In this document: positions 52,243 to 61,565 of the stretch, piece by piece
Numbering within the stretch: the first letter of the stretch is position 1
Layout: each line of letters begins with the position of its first letter
From: CAZTQN01 sp964615765
GTDB lineage: Bacteria; Planctomycetota; Phycisphaerae; Phycisphaerales; UBA1924
NCBI GenBank assembly: GCA_964615765.1
Contig: CAZTQN010000007.1
Location: 62,001 to 126,000, forward strand
Length of the DNA stretch: 64,000 bases
Reading direction: 5' to 3'
Notes under the pieces: generated by a model
The model's database searches: none
What the model was told of the DNA's origin: nothing
The model's input: the letters and a program-made list of their open reading frames with translations, nothing else
Position numbers and translations under genes: made by a program

Positions 52243-53271
52243 TTAGCGGTTGAGGTCGCGGCCCTTGATCCCGCCGCGGGTCGCGAAGAAGTAGGCCGGG
52301 GCGGCGACGGTGCCGTTCTCGCCGTTCTGCAGGCCATCGTTCTCCATGGCGTAGGTCGCCAAGTCCGCCTGACCGGCTTCCTGCTGGTTGTTCCACAGGC
52401 CGTGCGGCGTGAGCTCGGTCTTGGCCTGGAGGGAGAGGTTCGCGTCGTTGCCGTAGGTCGTGCGCTTCTGCAGGTCGCGGATGCGGATGGTGTCCACGCT
52501 GCCGTCAGCCGTCGAGAAGCGGGCCGTGGCGTCGATCTGGTTCCAGGTCGGCGGGCGGTCCTGCGGCATGGTGCCGTTGGCGCGGCGCTTGAGCGAGAAG
52601 TCAAACCGCTCCCACGTCACGACCTTCGCGGAGGCGAAGGGGACGTCGTCGATGCGGTTGCGGCGCCAGTGGGCCGGGTTGTTGACGCGAATGCCGGGGG
52701 CGATGCCGACCGCGGCGTTGACGTTGTACGCGCCGGGGTTGGTCCAGAGCGTCGGCGACAGCCAGTACGAGCCGTCCCAGATGCCGGTGGTGATGTCGTT
52801 GCCCGGGATGCGGCCGGCCGCCAAGTCACGGAAGAACTCGCCGGAGCGCTTGAGCACTTCGGCATCGTTCGGCGCGAACTGAGCCTTGCTGAACAGGTCA
52901 CTCGCCGAATCGGCCATGTAGTTCAGCATGAGGCTGGCCCAGTGGGCGCTGAACAGCAGGGAGTTGTCGGTGTCGAAGGCCCAGTGGTTCGGGAAGCCGC
53001 GGCTGGGGATCAGGATGCCTTCCCAACCCACGGTGCCGGGGATGTTGACTTCGGTCTTGGGCGTGAAGGGGTTCATCCACGCGTCCTTGTTGCCCGACGC
53101 GTACACCTGCTGGGACTGGCCCATGGACCGCAGGTTCGCCAGGCTCACGAGGACCTGAGCCGACCGCCTCGCTTCACCAAGCGCCGGCAGCAGGATCCCG
53201 ATCAGCAGCGCGATGATGGCGATGACGACCAGGAGTTCGATCAGCGTGAACGCGCGGCGGATCCCTGACAT
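52243..53271 (-). CDS. Prepilin-like protein C (type IV pilin/pseudopilin N-terminus)
   Basis: This is a 342-residue protein with a seven-residue basic leader (MSGIRRA) and then FTLIELLVVIAIIALLIG, the site cleaved and methylated by prepilin peptidase, with Glu at position 5 of the mature protein. The helix is followed by PALGEARRSAQ and a large globular domain. Shared features with module A include IWDGSYWLSPTLW, RRNRIDDVPF, TWERFDFSLK, ATARFSTADGSVD and KTELTPHGLW. It ends in GGIKGRDLNR, a C-terminus common to all three array members. ATG at 53271 with GGGAG upstream. It should join a pilus-like or secretion fibre, but no assembly genes lie nearby. Confidence 0.85.
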   Translation of the reverse strand: MSGIRRAFTLIELLVVIAIIALLIGILLPALGEARRSAQVLVSLANLRSMGQSQQVYASGNKDAWMNPFTPKTEVNIPGTVGWEGILIPSRGFPNHWAFDTDNSLLFSAHWASLMLNYMADSASDLFSKAQFAPNDAEVLKRSGEFFRDLAAGRIPGNDITTGIWDGSYWLSPTLWTNPGAYNVNAAVGIAPGIRVNNPAHWRRNRIDDVPFASAKVVTWERFDFSLKRRANGTMPQDRPPTWNQIDATARFSTADGSVDTIRIRDLQKRTTYGNDANLSLQAKTELTPHGLWNNQQEAGQADLATYAMENDGLQNGENGTVAAPAYFFATRGGIKGRDLNR

Positions 53272-53654
53272 GCCTGTGCTCCCTTGTCGCGCTGCCGTCC
53301 GCAGCGCCCGAGATTTCTGTCCGAAGTTCCCTCACGCGAGCGAGCCGGAGAACCCGGTGCCGCGCGTCTGTGCTCTTTGAACGGGCGATCCTTCGCCCCA
53401 AACAGTGCGCCCGGTTGCTTCCCGGGCCAACTCCATCCGCGTCACGCCGGATTCGGTTCCGCACCGATCCGGAACGACACACGCGTGCGCGTCATCGACC
53501 GGTTGACCGGTGACCACAGGCCCGACGTGCGAGAATAATACGCATCCCAACATGAAGAGGATGCAAAGGCGCGCCCCTCTACCCCGGATAGGGGTTACAC
53601 CTAGGGAGAAACCGGGCTTCGGCGTCACTCACTTAAGGGGGCGTCCCGGACGCT
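53272..53654. other. Leader region of prepilin-like gene C
   Basis: A 383-base gap. It holds a minus-strand TATTAT/TATTCT cluster at 53532-53540 as a likely -10 for prepilin C. A 98-codon minus-strand frame is open here but has Arg/Gly-rich random composition and I do not call it. Confidence 0.45.
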
Positions 53655-53906
53655 TCACGGGGCCGCTTCTACCGGACCTTTGCCCTGATGCTGGCGCTCC
53701 GGCACAGGCTCAGCCGCAGCGTCGGACGCGGCGGGGTCGGGCTGCATGGCCTGACGGAGTTCGGCTTCGCGAGCCGCGACCTCGGCGGGGACATCCGGCG
53801 GCGCTTCAGCGCCCGTGCGGAGGAACCGCCACACGCCCACGCCCGCCGCCACGATGGCGAGCAGGCCCAGCAGGACCATCAGACGTTTGCGGTTGGGTGC
53901 GGGCAT
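53655..53906 (-). CDS. Small one-helix membrane protein of prepilin module B
   Basis: This is an 83-residue protein: a basic start (MPAPNRKRLM), one membrane helix (about 9-26, LMVLLGLLAIVAAGVGVW), then an Ala/Glu/Pro-rich tail (EVAAREAELRQAMQPDPAAS). The ATG at 53906 lies 26 bases after the stop of prepilin-like gene B, close enough for one transcript, although no ribosome site is visible. It matches the other two small proteins of the array in size and layout but not in sequence. Role unknown. Confidence 0.7.
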   Translation of the reverse strand: MPAPNRKRLMVLLGLLAIVAAGVGVWRFLRTGAEAPPDVPAEVAAREAELRQAMQPDPAASDAAAEPVPERQHQGKGPVEAAP

Positions 53907-53932
53907 GATGGTCCAGAACAGCGTGACGGGAA

Positions 53933-54907
53933 TCAACGGATGAAGTCGCGCCCCTTGATGCCGAAGCGGGTGCGCCAGAAGAAGGCGGGCCCGCCGTAGT
54001 CCCACACGAAGCCCTCGCGACGGCCGTATTCGTACTGCGTGGACATCTCGGGCTCGCCGGGGTTCCACACGCCGGCGGGCATGGGGATCTTGGATTCATC
54101 GCCGGAGGGCGTGGTTGCGGTTTCCTGGATGATCTTGGACATGTTGACGCGGGTCGCCGCACCGTCAACGAGCGCGACGTGCGGGCGCGAGCCGGCCCGG
54201 TTCCACATCGTGGGCGTCTTGGCCTGATAGTCCTTGGCCTCGAAGACCAGGACTTTCTGGGTGGGGATCACGACCTCGCCGAGCCGGTTGCGGGCGATCC
54301 AGTTGGGGTTGCGCGGGTCGCGGGGGTTGTCGGCGCGCGGGTTGAGGTTGTGGGTCTCGAAGCGTTCGCTGAGCTGCCAGAAGACGGGCGGGTACCAGTA
54401 GGACGAGGGGAAGATCCAGTTCCAGTTGTTGAGCGCGGGGGTGTTAACCTTGAACCAGCGCTTCAACTCGGCGTCGCCGGGCGCGACGATGGTTTCGAGG
54501 CGGGAGAGGTTGATCTCGTCGTAGTAGAGCGTGTGCGCGATCCAGTGATAGCCGAAGGTCTCGGTGCGTTCGGTGCTGCGATAGCCGGTGCCGGTGGTGT
54601 CATACGGCCAGCCGAAAAGGCACGGTCGGCGCTGGTCCCACACCCAGCCCTGGCTGTTGGTGGTCGGGTTGCACTTGGCGGTGCGGTCGGTGTGGAAGGG
54701 GTTTACGAAGTTGTCTTTGTGGTCGGAGGCGTAGACGTGGATGAACGTCGCGTTGCTGCGGAGGTTGGCCATGGAGCGGACGCTGCGGGCCGCGAGGCGG
54801 GCCTCGCCGAGCGCGGGCAGCAGAATGCCGATAAGCAGCGCGATGATGGCGATGACGACGAGCAGCTCGATGAGCGTGAACGCGCGGGGCCGGGCAAAGA
54901 CCGACAT
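53933..54907 (-). CDS. Prepilin-like protein B
   Basis: This is a 324-residue protein with leader MSVFARPRA and the same FTLIELLVVIAIIALLIG helix as the other two, followed by PALGEARLAAR. The globular part is the most divergent of the three (SSYWYPPVFWQLSERFETHN, KVLVFEAKDYQAKTP, RPHVALVDGAATRVNMSKII), but the ends are shared: HKDNFVNPF near the front and FGIKGRDFIR at the C-terminus. HVALVDGAA resembles the H-x-DG region of planctomycete prepilin-type proteins. ATG at 54907 with GGAG eight bases upstream. It lies 63 bases after the small protein of module A. Confidence 0.85.
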   Translation of the reverse strand: MSVFARPRAFTLIELLVVIAIIALLIGILLPALGEARLAARSVRSMANLRSNATFIHVYASDHKDNFVNPFHTDRTAKCNPTTNSQGWVWDQRRPCLFGWPYDTTGTGYRSTERTETFGYHWIAHTLYYDEINLSRLETIVAPGDAELKRWFKVNTPALNNWNWIFPSSYWYPPVFWQLSERFETHNLNPRADNPRDPRNPNWIARNRLGEVVIPTQKVLVFEAKDYQAKTPTMWNRAGSRPHVALVDGAATRVNMSKIIQETATTPSGDESKIPMPAGVWNPGEPEMSTQYEYGRREGFVWDYGGPAFFWRTRFGIKGRDFIR

Positions 54908-54970
54908 GCTGCGTACTCCAGACCTCGGCCGTCCGGCCCGAGTGTCGGTGAGGGTATGGGGTCCAACGCG

Positions 54971-55186
54971 TCAGTCGGCGGCCTTGCGGATGCGGCCGGT
55001 CGACGAGGGTGTCGCGGGCGGCGGCGTCTCGACGGACTGGGCTTCCTCGGCGATCTGGCGGACGGCTTCGCTGGTCTCGGGGAGGGGCTCTGTGCCGCCG
55101 CCCGAACGGAGCATCAGCACCGCCGCGATCGCCAGCGTCACGCCAGCCACGCCGATGAGCACGAACATCCGCTTTTTCTTGTCCAC
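54971..55186 (-). CDS. Small one-helix membrane protein of prepilin module A
   Basis: This is a 71-residue protein: basic start (MDKKKRM), one membrane helix (about 7-26, MFVLIGVAGVTLAIAAVLML), then a Gly/Glu/Pro-rich tail ending in GRIRKAAD. The start is a GTG at 55186 with GGGAG six bases upstream. It lies 54 bases after the stop of prepilin-like gene A and 63 bases before gene B, which suggests one operon. It matches the other two small proteins in layout. Confidence 0.75.
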   Translation of the reverse strand: MDKKKRMFVLIGVAGVTLAIAAVLMLRSGGGTEPLPETSEAVRQIAEEAQSVETPPPATPSSTGRIRKAAD

Positions 55187-55240
55187 GCGGGACTCCCGTC
55201 GGGTGAGTGTTGATGACCGTGTGATCGCGGAGCGGCGCGA

Positions 55241-56266
<1,026 letters not shown>

Positions 56267-56775
56267 GAGGCACCTCCTGGTTTGCGGCCATGACCGCAGA
56301 ACGCGTGGCCGCCGGATCCCTGAATGGGACCCGTGCAGGTGACAGTTTGCCTCATCGCCGCGGGTTTGTCCAGCCGCCCGGCGATGACCGGGCGGTCTTT
56401 GCACGGTCGGGCCAGCGCCCGCGGCGGCTTCGGCGGCCGACCGGCGCGATGCCCGAGAACCGGCGATTTGTGCGCATCGCCGCGAATTCTCGGAGGCGAC
56501 GGGGCATAAAGAAGTGACTCTCGGCGGGCGGGCCACGCGTTCCGGGGAACCCGCGCTCGGGCCGCGTTCGTACACTCCTGTGCCGACCGTTCGTTGACCG
56601 GGATTCTCCGGGTCACTAGGTTCACGCCCCGGCGTTCCCGCGGAGGGACCTCGTTTCTCCGATCCGTCTCCTTACCCCCACCCCAGCCCCCCAAACTCCT
56701 CCACCGGCTCACCACCCACTCCGCGCTTCTTCCGTCATCCCCCCCGCGGGGTCCGACTCCTCCCAGGCTCCACCC
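56267..56775. other. Divergent region between the prepilin array and the kinase gene
   Basis: A 509-base gap. The part next to the kinase (about 56660-56760) is a run of C-rich phrases (ACCCCCACCCC, CCACCGGCTCACC) like those in other gaps of this window. The other part has no clear promoter, although CTTCTTTATGCC on the minus strand near 56505 might contribute. No gene is supported. Confidence 0.45.
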
Positions 56776-58152
56776 ATGCCCGAGCAGCCACACAAGTCGG
56801 ATCTTTCGGAAACCTCGCCGATGGATTCCAAGGCGAGGGCCGACGCGGAGCGGGCCTCGGGGGAGGCGGCGATCGGGGTCGACACGGCGGAGAACCGCTC
56901 GGGCCGCACCAAAGGCGGGACCAACGTCGACACCATCATCGGGAAGATCGTCGTTGACCAGGGGCTGGCGACGCCGGAAGAGGTGCAGGCGTGCCTGGAG
57001 ATGGCGCGGCAGAGCGCGGCGGAGGGGAACTCCAAGAGCCTGCCGCTGCTGCTGATCGAGAACGAGTACATCACCAAGCGTCAGCTCGAGCGCATCCGCC
57101 TGCAGGCCGAGGCCGAGCGGAGCGGGCAGCAGATCCCGGGGTACAAGATCCTCGCGAAGCTGGGCGCGGGGGCGATGGCGACGGTGTTCAAGGGGCGGCA
57201 GCTGAGCCTGGACCGGGACGTCGCGATCAAGGTCCTGCCGCGGAAGTTCACGAACAACCCGCAGTTCATCGAGCGCTTTTACGCCGAGGGTCGGGCGGCG
57301 GCGCAGTTGAACCACCCGAACATCGTTCAGGCGTACGACGTCGGACAGGCGGGGGACTATCACTACTTTGTGATGGAGTACGTCGAAGGCCGCACGGTCT
57401 ACGACGACATCGTCAAGCAGCGCCGGTACGCGGAGGCGGACGCGATCGACATCGTGATCCAGGTCGCCGAGGCGCTGCAGCACGCGCACGTGAAGGGGCT
57501 GATCCACCGCGACGTGAAGCCGAAGAACATCATGATCTCCGGGCGGGGCGTGGCGAAGCTGGCGGACATGGGGCTGGCGCGGGCGATTTCGGACAAGGAA
57601 GCGGCGGAGGCGGAGCAGGGCAAGGCGTTCGGGACGCCGTATTACATCTCGCCGGAGCAGATCCGCGGCGAGATCAACATCGGCCCGCCGAGCGATATCT
57701 ACTCGCTGGGCGCGACGCTGTATCACATGGTGACGGGCGCGGTGCCGTTCGACGGGAAGAACCCGTCGGCGGTGATGCACAAGCATCTGAAGGAAACGCC
57801 GCAGCCGCCGGACCACGTCAACCCGAAGCTGTCGGCGGGCATCTCGGAAGTCATCGAAAAGATGATGGCCAAGAGCCCGAAGGATCGGTATCTGAACTGC
57901 AACGATCTGTTGATCGACCTCAGGGCGGTGCGGAACAAGCAGACGCCGCCGCTCGCGCACAAGGAGATCGGCGGGCTGGATCTGGCGTCGGTGGCGAAGG
58001 CGGAGGCGCAGGCGCAGCCGCTGGAAATGCCGGTGGACAAGTCGCAGGCGGGCGGGCCGGCCGTGCCGCGGTGGATGTTCGTGACGCTGGTGGTGCTGCT
58101 GGTGATCAGCGTGGTGCTGAACTTGTATCTGGGGTTGACGGGGCGGGGGTGA
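56776..58152 (+). CDS. Membrane-anchored Ser/Thr protein kinase with GspE_N-like N-terminus
   Basis: This is a 458-residue Hanks-type kinase. Residues about 50-115 (IIGKIVVDQGLATPEEVQAC, then LLIENEYITKRQLERIRL) look like the N-terminal domain of GspE/PilB ATPases. The kinase domain (about 122-390) has GAGAMATVFKG, the Lys in DVAIKVLP, HRDVKPKN and GTPYYISPEQ. The magnesium loop reads DMG instead of DFG, a conservative change seen in active bacterial kinases. One helix near the C-terminus (about 433-452, MFVTLVVLLVISVVLNLYLG) leaves only a few residues outside, so it has no sensor domain beyond the membrane. It is divergent from the prepilin array. Confidence 0.9.
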   Translation: MPEQPHKSDLSETSPMDSKARADAERASGEAAIGVDTAENRSGRTKGGTNVDTIIGKIVVDQGLATPEEVQACLEMARQSAAEGNSKSLPLLLIENEYITKRQLERIRLQAEAERSGQQIPGYKILAKLGAGAMATVFKGRQLSLDRDVAIKVLPRKFTNNPQFIERFYAEGRAAAQLNHPNIVQAYDVGQAGDYHYFVMEYVEGRTVYDDIVKQRRYAEADAIDIVIQVAEALQHAHVKGLIHRDVKPKNIMISGRGVAKLADMGLARAISDKEAAEAEQGKAFGTPYYISPEQIRGEINIGPPSDIYSLGATLYHMVTGAVPFDGKNPSAVMHKHLKETPQPPDHVNPKLSAGISEVIEKMMAKSPKDRYLNCNDLLIDLRAVRNKQTPPLAHKEIGGLDLASVAKAEAQAQPLEMPVDKSQAGGPAVPRWMFVTLVVLLVISVVLNLYLGLTGRG

Positions 58153-58212
58153 GGGAAGCGGGAAGGGCCGCGGGGATTGGGTTGGGGCGGCGGAGGGTGA
58201 GCGCGGATTTGC

Positions 58213-58218
58213 TAGGCT
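58213..58218 (+). promoter_or_regulatory. -10-like TAGGCT in front of the thioredoxin-like gene
   Basis: TAGGCT ends six bases before the ATG at 58225. A leaderless transcript would start at the ATG. No -35 box is evident. Confidence 0.5.
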
Positions 58219-58224
58219 GTGGGG

Positions 58225-58863
58225 ATGTCACAGCACGTCGAGTCATCGCCGGGCGTGTCGGCGGCCGAGCCGGCCAAGCCGAGCGGGCGGGTGTTTGTCG
58301 GGCTGCTGGTGGTCGCCGTTGTCGGGCTTGGGGTGTTGGTGATCTTGCTGACGCGGACGAACCGGCAACTGCGTGAGCAGCTCATCGTGGTTGAACAGGC
58401 GCTGGCCCGGGAGCGGACGCGCGATGCGCTCGCGACGGGGGATGCGCTGTCGCCGATCACCGCGGTCGGGGCGGATGGGGCGCCGGCGACGCTGACGTTC
58501 CGCGGCCCGCGGCCGACGGTGGTGTTCCTGATCGCCGGCAAGTGCCCGTACTGCGAGCAGACGATCCCCGTGTGGCAAGAAGTGATCGCGGCGACGCGGG
58601 CGACGGAGGCGGGCAAGGTCGATCTGGTGACTTTGCAGACCGATGCGCGGCGAGCGGCGGACCTGAAGCCGCTGTCGGGCGGGCTCACGCCGCGATTGGT
58701 GCCGGAGCAGGCCGGGACGTGGCTGCTGCGCGTCCCGATCTCGCCGGGCGCGATGCTGGTGGACACAAGCGGCGTGGTGCGGCGGGTGTGGTTCGGGATG
58801 CCGTCGGAGCGGGACCGGGAAGAGTTGGTGCAGGCGCTGCTGGGCGTGCTGCCGGAACGGTGA
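58225..58863 (+). CDS. Membrane-anchored thioredoxin-like protein
   Basis: This is a 212-residue protein. One N-terminal membrane helix (about 22-44, FVGLLVVAVVGLGVLVILL) is followed by a short charged helix and a thioredoxin-like domain facing the outside. The redox motif is CPYC in IAGKCPYCEQTIPVWQEV at about residue 107. The domain ends GAMLVDTSGVVRRVWFG, the usual final strands of the TlpA/AhpC-type fold. It probably reduces or oxidises disulfides in the periplasm, perhaps for the many Cys-rich exoproteins; that link is inference. The ATG at 58225 is preferred over a GTG two codons earlier because of the TAGGCT box. Confidence 0.85.
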   Translation: MSQHVESSPGVSAAEPAKPSGRVFVGLLVVAVVGLGVLVILLTRTNRQLREQLIVVEQALARERTRDALATGDALSPITAVGADGAPATLTFRGPRPTVVFLIAGKCPYCEQTIPVWQEVIAATRATEAGKVDLVTLQTDARRAADLKPLSGGLTPRLVPEQAGTWLLRVPISPGAMLVDTSGVVRRVWFGMPSERDREELVQALLGVLPER

Positions 58864-58873
58864 GGAAACAACG

Positions 58874-58907
58874 CCGCCGACCCGCGTGAAGTCGCGCGGG
58901 TCGGCGG
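58874..58907. terminator. Hairpin between the thioredoxin-like and Kazal-like genes
   Basis: A perfect 13-bp stem (CCGCCGACCCGCG with CGCGGGTCGGCGG) has an eight-base loop. It lies between convergent genes and has no T-tract, so efficiency as an intrinsic terminator is uncertain. Confidence 0.65.
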
Positions 58908-58962
58908 GAGTGTGTGCGAACTGCGCGGCGTGCTGTTGGCAGCAGGCCCTTCGCTGTAGCAG

Positions 58963-59220
58963 TCACTGGGCCGACGCGTCGGTGCAGTTGGTGGCGCAGT
59001 CGATGTAGGCATAGCAGTCGTTGGAGTAGACGGCGCGGGTGCCGAAGCGGGTGGTGCACTCGACGGGGCGGTAGACGTCGAGGCAGTAGATCCCGCGGCG
59101 GGGACAGCCCGAGCCGGGCCGAGCGGGCGCGGCGAGCGCCTGCACGGCGACCGCGGCCACCCCGAGCACCGCCACGCCGAGCGTGAGCTTCGAGACTTTC
59201 GACATCATCCTGCTGTTCAT
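58963..59220 (-). CDS. Small secreted Cys-rich protein, Kazal-like
   Basis: This is an 85-residue precursor. The ATG at 59220 has a strong AGGAGGTG five bases upstream. The signal peptide (KLTLGVAVLGVAAVAVQALA) ends near residue 30. The mature part has six Cys: GCPRRGIYC, then VYRPVECTTRFGTRAVYSND ending in Cys, then IDCATNC. The pattern Y-x-P-V-x-C, an aromatic turn, Y-S-N-x-C and a last Cys pair resembles a Kazal-type inhibitor core, with one extra residue before the second Cys. A protease-inhibitor role is possible but untested. A good promoter lies upstream. Confidence 0.75.
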   Translation of the reverse strand: MNSRMMSKVSKLTLGVAVLGVAAVAVQALAAPARPGSGCPRRGIYCLDVYRPVECTTRFGTRAVYSNDCYAYIDCATNCTDASAQ

Positions 59221-59287
59221 AGCCACCTCCTGAGTGAGTGGGCGGCGAGCAACTCGGACACGCGCTGAGCCGCACGCCGTCACCGTC

Positions 59288-59315
59288 AATCTACTGGATG
59301 ACCGGTGGCTGTCAA
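59288..59315 (-). promoter_or_regulatory. Sigma70-like promoter of the Kazal-like gene
   Basis: On the minus strand TTGACA and TAGATT are separated by 16 bases. The predicted start is about 60 bases before the ATG at 59220. Confidence 0.65.
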
Positions 59316-59485
59316 GCCGGCACGAGCGGCCAAGGGGCGCGCAGGGCGATTGCGGGGAGAACGAGCCCCCGGTGTGGGGTGAGTGGACGCGGGTCGTGGT
59401 GGAAAACGATCGGCGCGCGGAGGGTGCTTCCGCCGAAGTTCGGCAAGGCGCGTCATGAGTTGGAAGTGACCGAGTCGGTCGACCG

Positions 59486-59833
59486 TCACCCGGCCGAAGC
59501 GATCAGCAGCCCGATCCCGAGCGCGGCCGCGAAGATGAGGACCGTGTAGATCGCGGCGATGATGGCCGAGTGCTTCCAGGAGAGCTTGGCGACCAGGTTC
59601 AGGAGCACGATCAGGGCGGCGAAGTTGGAGAGTGTGCCGAGCGCGAGTGCTGCGCCGGATCCGAACGCCGCGGCGGCGCCGACCTGCACCGCATAACCGA
59701 TGATCGCTGTCAGAACCAGGATGATCACGCCGGTTTTGACTTCAACTTCTTCTCGGGCGACTACCTGCGCAATCCACGCCAGCATGAAGCCGAGGAAAAC
59801 GTACATCGCAATAATGATGAGCAGTCCGAACAT
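59486..59833 (-). CDS. Small multi-pass membrane protein
   Basis: This is a 115-residue hydrophobic protein with three or four membrane helices: LIIIAMYVFLGFMLAWIAQV, VIILVLTAIIGYAVQVGAAA, a third around LSNFAALIVLLNLVAKL and a last around IIAAIYTVLIFAAALGIGLL. A charged turn (AREEVEVKTG) follows the first helix. The ATG at 59833 has GGGAG about eight bases upstream and a promoter-like pair just behind. I recognise no family. Confidence 0.72.
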   Translation of the reverse strand: MFGLLIIIAMYVFLGFMLAWIAQVVAREEVEVKTGVIILVLTAIIGYAVQVGAAAAFGSGAALALGTLSNFAALIVLLNLVAKLSWKHSAIIAAIYTVLIFAAALGIGLLIASAG

Positions 59834-59857
59834 TGGTGCACTCCCGTTTGTGCGCGT

Positions 59858-59886
59858 ACTGTACCGCGCCGATGCGGTGGTCACAA
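59858..59886 (-). promoter_or_regulatory. Sigma70-like promoter of the small membrane protein gene
   Basis: On the minus strand TTGTGA and TACAGT are separated by 17 bases. The predicted start leaves a short leader of about 18 bases that includes a GGGAG ribosome site. Confidence 0.6.
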
Positions 59887-59979
59887 CAGGTTTTTGCGCA
59901 TGTACGGCACGACATCGCGTGCCGCGGGCCGGCCTCGTGATCGCGGCGGCGAATAGGCGCAGGACCGTGCTTGGTTCTC

Positions 59980-60588
59980 TTACTCGCGCTTGTACTTCTG
60001 TCCGAGCATGAGTTCGCCGAGGAGGTCGACGATGGTGGCGCCGTGTTCGTCGACGCCGTGGCGTGTGACGCCCATGGCGCTGAGCACGCCGTAGCCCAGG
60101 CCGAGGTGGATGAGGGCCCAAGCGGTGAGGTCGGGGCTGAAGCGTTTGGAGATGACGCCGGTCTGCTGGGCGGCGTCGACCTCGCGACCCAGGAACTCGT
60201 GCAGCGTCTTCACGTGCTCCATGAGGGCGGCGAGGATCTGCGGGTCTTCGACTTCGGTCATGGCCTGCACGATGACGCGGTAGATGCCCCGGCCGCGGTT
60301 GGCGACCATGGGGTTGGCGCCCAGCAGCCGCTTGATGCGTTCGGCGGGGTCGGGCGCGGTGGCGAGTTCGTGCTGCCAGAGTTTGATGGTGACGGCGCTG
60401 GTGCGGTGGATCAGCGCGATGAACAGGTCGCGCTTGGAGGGGAAGTGACGGTAGATGATGGGCTCGGTGACGCCCGCGGCTTTGGCAATCTGAGCCGTGG
60501 TCGCGCCGGCGTAGCCCTGGACCGCGAACAGGTTCGCCGCGGTGTCCAGCAGTTGTTCCCGGCGCTGGGCGGCGGACAGGCGGCTCAC
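59980..60588 (-). CDS. TetR/AcrR-family transcriptional regulator
   Basis: This is a 202-residue repressor-type protein. The N-terminal helix-turn-helix (about residues 8-54) reads RREQLLDTAANLFAVQGYAG, then TTAQIAKAAGVTEPIIYRHF and PSKRDLFIALI, a close match to the TetR consensus. The C-terminal part is a helical ligand and dimer domain with no assignable ligand. The GTG at 60588 has GAGG eight bases upstream; a TTG at 60606 is the alternative. No efflux pump lies nearby; the closest genes are a small membrane protein downstream and yidD upstream. A TATACT box at 60699-60704 on the minus strand may be its -10. Confidence 0.88.
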   Translation of the reverse strand: MSRLSAAQRREQLLDTAANLFAVQGYAGATTAQIAKAAGVTEPIIYRHFPSKRDLFIALIHRTSAVTIKLWQHELATAPDPAERIKRLLGANPMVANRGRGIYRVIVQAMTEVEDPQILAALMEHVKTLHEFLGREVDAAQQTGVISKRFSPDLTAWALIHLGLGYGVLSAMGVTRHGVDEHGATIVDLLGELMLGQKYKRE

Positions 60589-60698
60589 GGGGGTAGCCTC
60601 GCGCAAAGCGTTGACGATCCAAGACTTACGAACTATGGCCCGATCGGCACTCTGGGCCAGAAAAGCCCGGCCCGAGGGGGCCCGAAACCGTCAAGGCT

Positions 60699-60704
60699 AG
60701 TATA
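60699..60704 (-). promoter_or_regulatory. -10-like TATACT upstream of the TetR gene
   Basis: TATACT lies on the minus strand about 110 bases before the GTG at 60588, in the yidD/TetR gap. No -35 box is clear, and a GC hairpin (GGCCC with GGGCC) followed by TTTT lies between, so assignment is weak. Confidence 0.3.
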
Positions 60705-60754
60705 CACTCACTTTGCGTCGGCGGACAGGTGCGCAGGGGCCCAAAAGACGGCGA

Positions 60755-61054
60755 CTACGAACGATGTTCCGACGGGCGGGGCACGGGGTCCGGGCCGCGC
60801 CCGCCGAGCGGGTGACAGCGCGACAGGCGGCGGATGGTGAGCCACGTCGCACGCAGCGGCGGGTGCAGGTGATACGCGTCGAGGGCGTATTGCGAGCAGG
60901 TTGGGTAAAAGCGGCACTGCCCGCCGAGGAACGGGCTGAGCGTGAAGCGGTACAGCCAGATCACCCCCAGAAAGGGATAGGCGGCGATCGGCGGACGACG
61001 CCGATGCGGGGTGGGGTCGGGTTCGGGCTCGGGCTGGTGGGGCGCGTGGGCCAT
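60755..61054 (-). CDS. yidD: Membrane protein insertion efficiency factor YidD
   Basis: This is a 99-residue protein. A Pro/His-rich leader of about 20 residues precedes the family core: FLGVIWLYRFTLSPFLGGQC, then RFYPTCSQYALDAYHLH, with the conserved YPTCS and a final RLSRCHPLGGRG. YidD assists YidC-dependent insertion and is usually encoded between rnpA and yidC. Here it follows rnpA by five bases, but yidC lies about 50 kb away. The C-terminus is short and hydrophilic. Confidence 0.93.
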   Translation of the reverse strand: MAHAPHQPEPEPDPTPHRRRPPIAAYPFLGVIWLYRFTLSPFLGGQCRFYPTCSQYALDAYHLHPPLRATWLTIRRLSRCHPLGGRGPDPVPRPSEHRS

Positions 61055-61059
61055 CGGGA

Positions 61060-61521
61060 TCAGGCGGTCGGGGGAGAGGGCGGAGGCTGATTGGGCGGGC
61101 GGCGGCGGCAGGCGGCGTCGGCGTCGCGGGCCAGTTCGGCGAGCATGCGCCGGACGACGTCGAGCGTGAGAGCCGCGGCTTTGGGGGTCGGCCGCACGCC
61201 GACGACGTAGTCGTAGCGGCCCGTGAGCGATGCGGGCAGCGTGTGCTGATCGAGGCGGAAGGCCTCGCGGATGAATCGCTTGAGACGGTTGCGGACGACG
61301 GCCCCGCCGACGCGGGTCCCGACCATGAGCCCCAGGCGCGGGTTGGGGAGCGTGTTGGGGAGTGCGGACAGGACCAGCGGGCCGCGGGCGAAGCGGACTT
61401 TGGCGGCGAGCACGGCCTGGAACTCGCGGGCGTGGGTGAGGCGGTGGCGCGTGCGGAAGTGCAGAGCCGCGGGTTGGCTGGGGTCGGGCGCGGACGGAGA
61501 TGACGCGGCCGACGTGGTCAC
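61060..61521 (-). CDS. rnpA: Ribonuclease P protein component
   Basis: RnpA is the protein cofactor of the RNase P ribozyme, which matures tRNA 5' ends. The protein has the family N-terminus (LHFRTRHRLTHAREFQAVL), the RNR signature GGAVVRNRLKRFIREAFR and the C-terminal YDYVVGVRPTP strand. I chose the GTG at 61521, which follows TACCAT at five bases and gives a 153-residue protein; an earlier in-frame start at 61632 would overlap the upstream gene by 67 bases. rpmH, the usual upstream neighbour, is absent: a membrane-protein gene stands there. The C-terminus is rich in Pro and Arg. Confidence 0.93.
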   Translation of the reverse strand: MTTSAASSPSAPDPSQPAALHFRTRHRLTHAREFQAVLAAKVRFARGPLVLSALPNTLPNPRLGLMVGTRVGGAVVRNRLKRFIREAFRLDQHTLPASLTGRYDYVVGVRPTPKAAALTLDVVRRMLAELARDADAACRRRPPNQPPPSPPTA

Positions 61522-61526
61522 GCGCG

Positions 61527-61532
61527 ATGGTA
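61527..61532 (-). promoter_or_regulatory. -10-like TACCAT in front of rnpA
   Basis: On the minus strand TACCAT ends five bases before the GTG at 61521, inside the 44-base gap to the upstream gene. It decides the start choice for rnpA. Confidence 0.45.
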
Positions 61533-61565
61533 GAAGCGCGGCGGCGGTGGCCCGGGCGGTATCGA

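Noticed and set aside
53332..53628. A 98-codon minus-strand frame in front of prepilin-like gene C
   Set aside because: No ribosome site, no domain, and it overlaps the likely promoter of the next gene.
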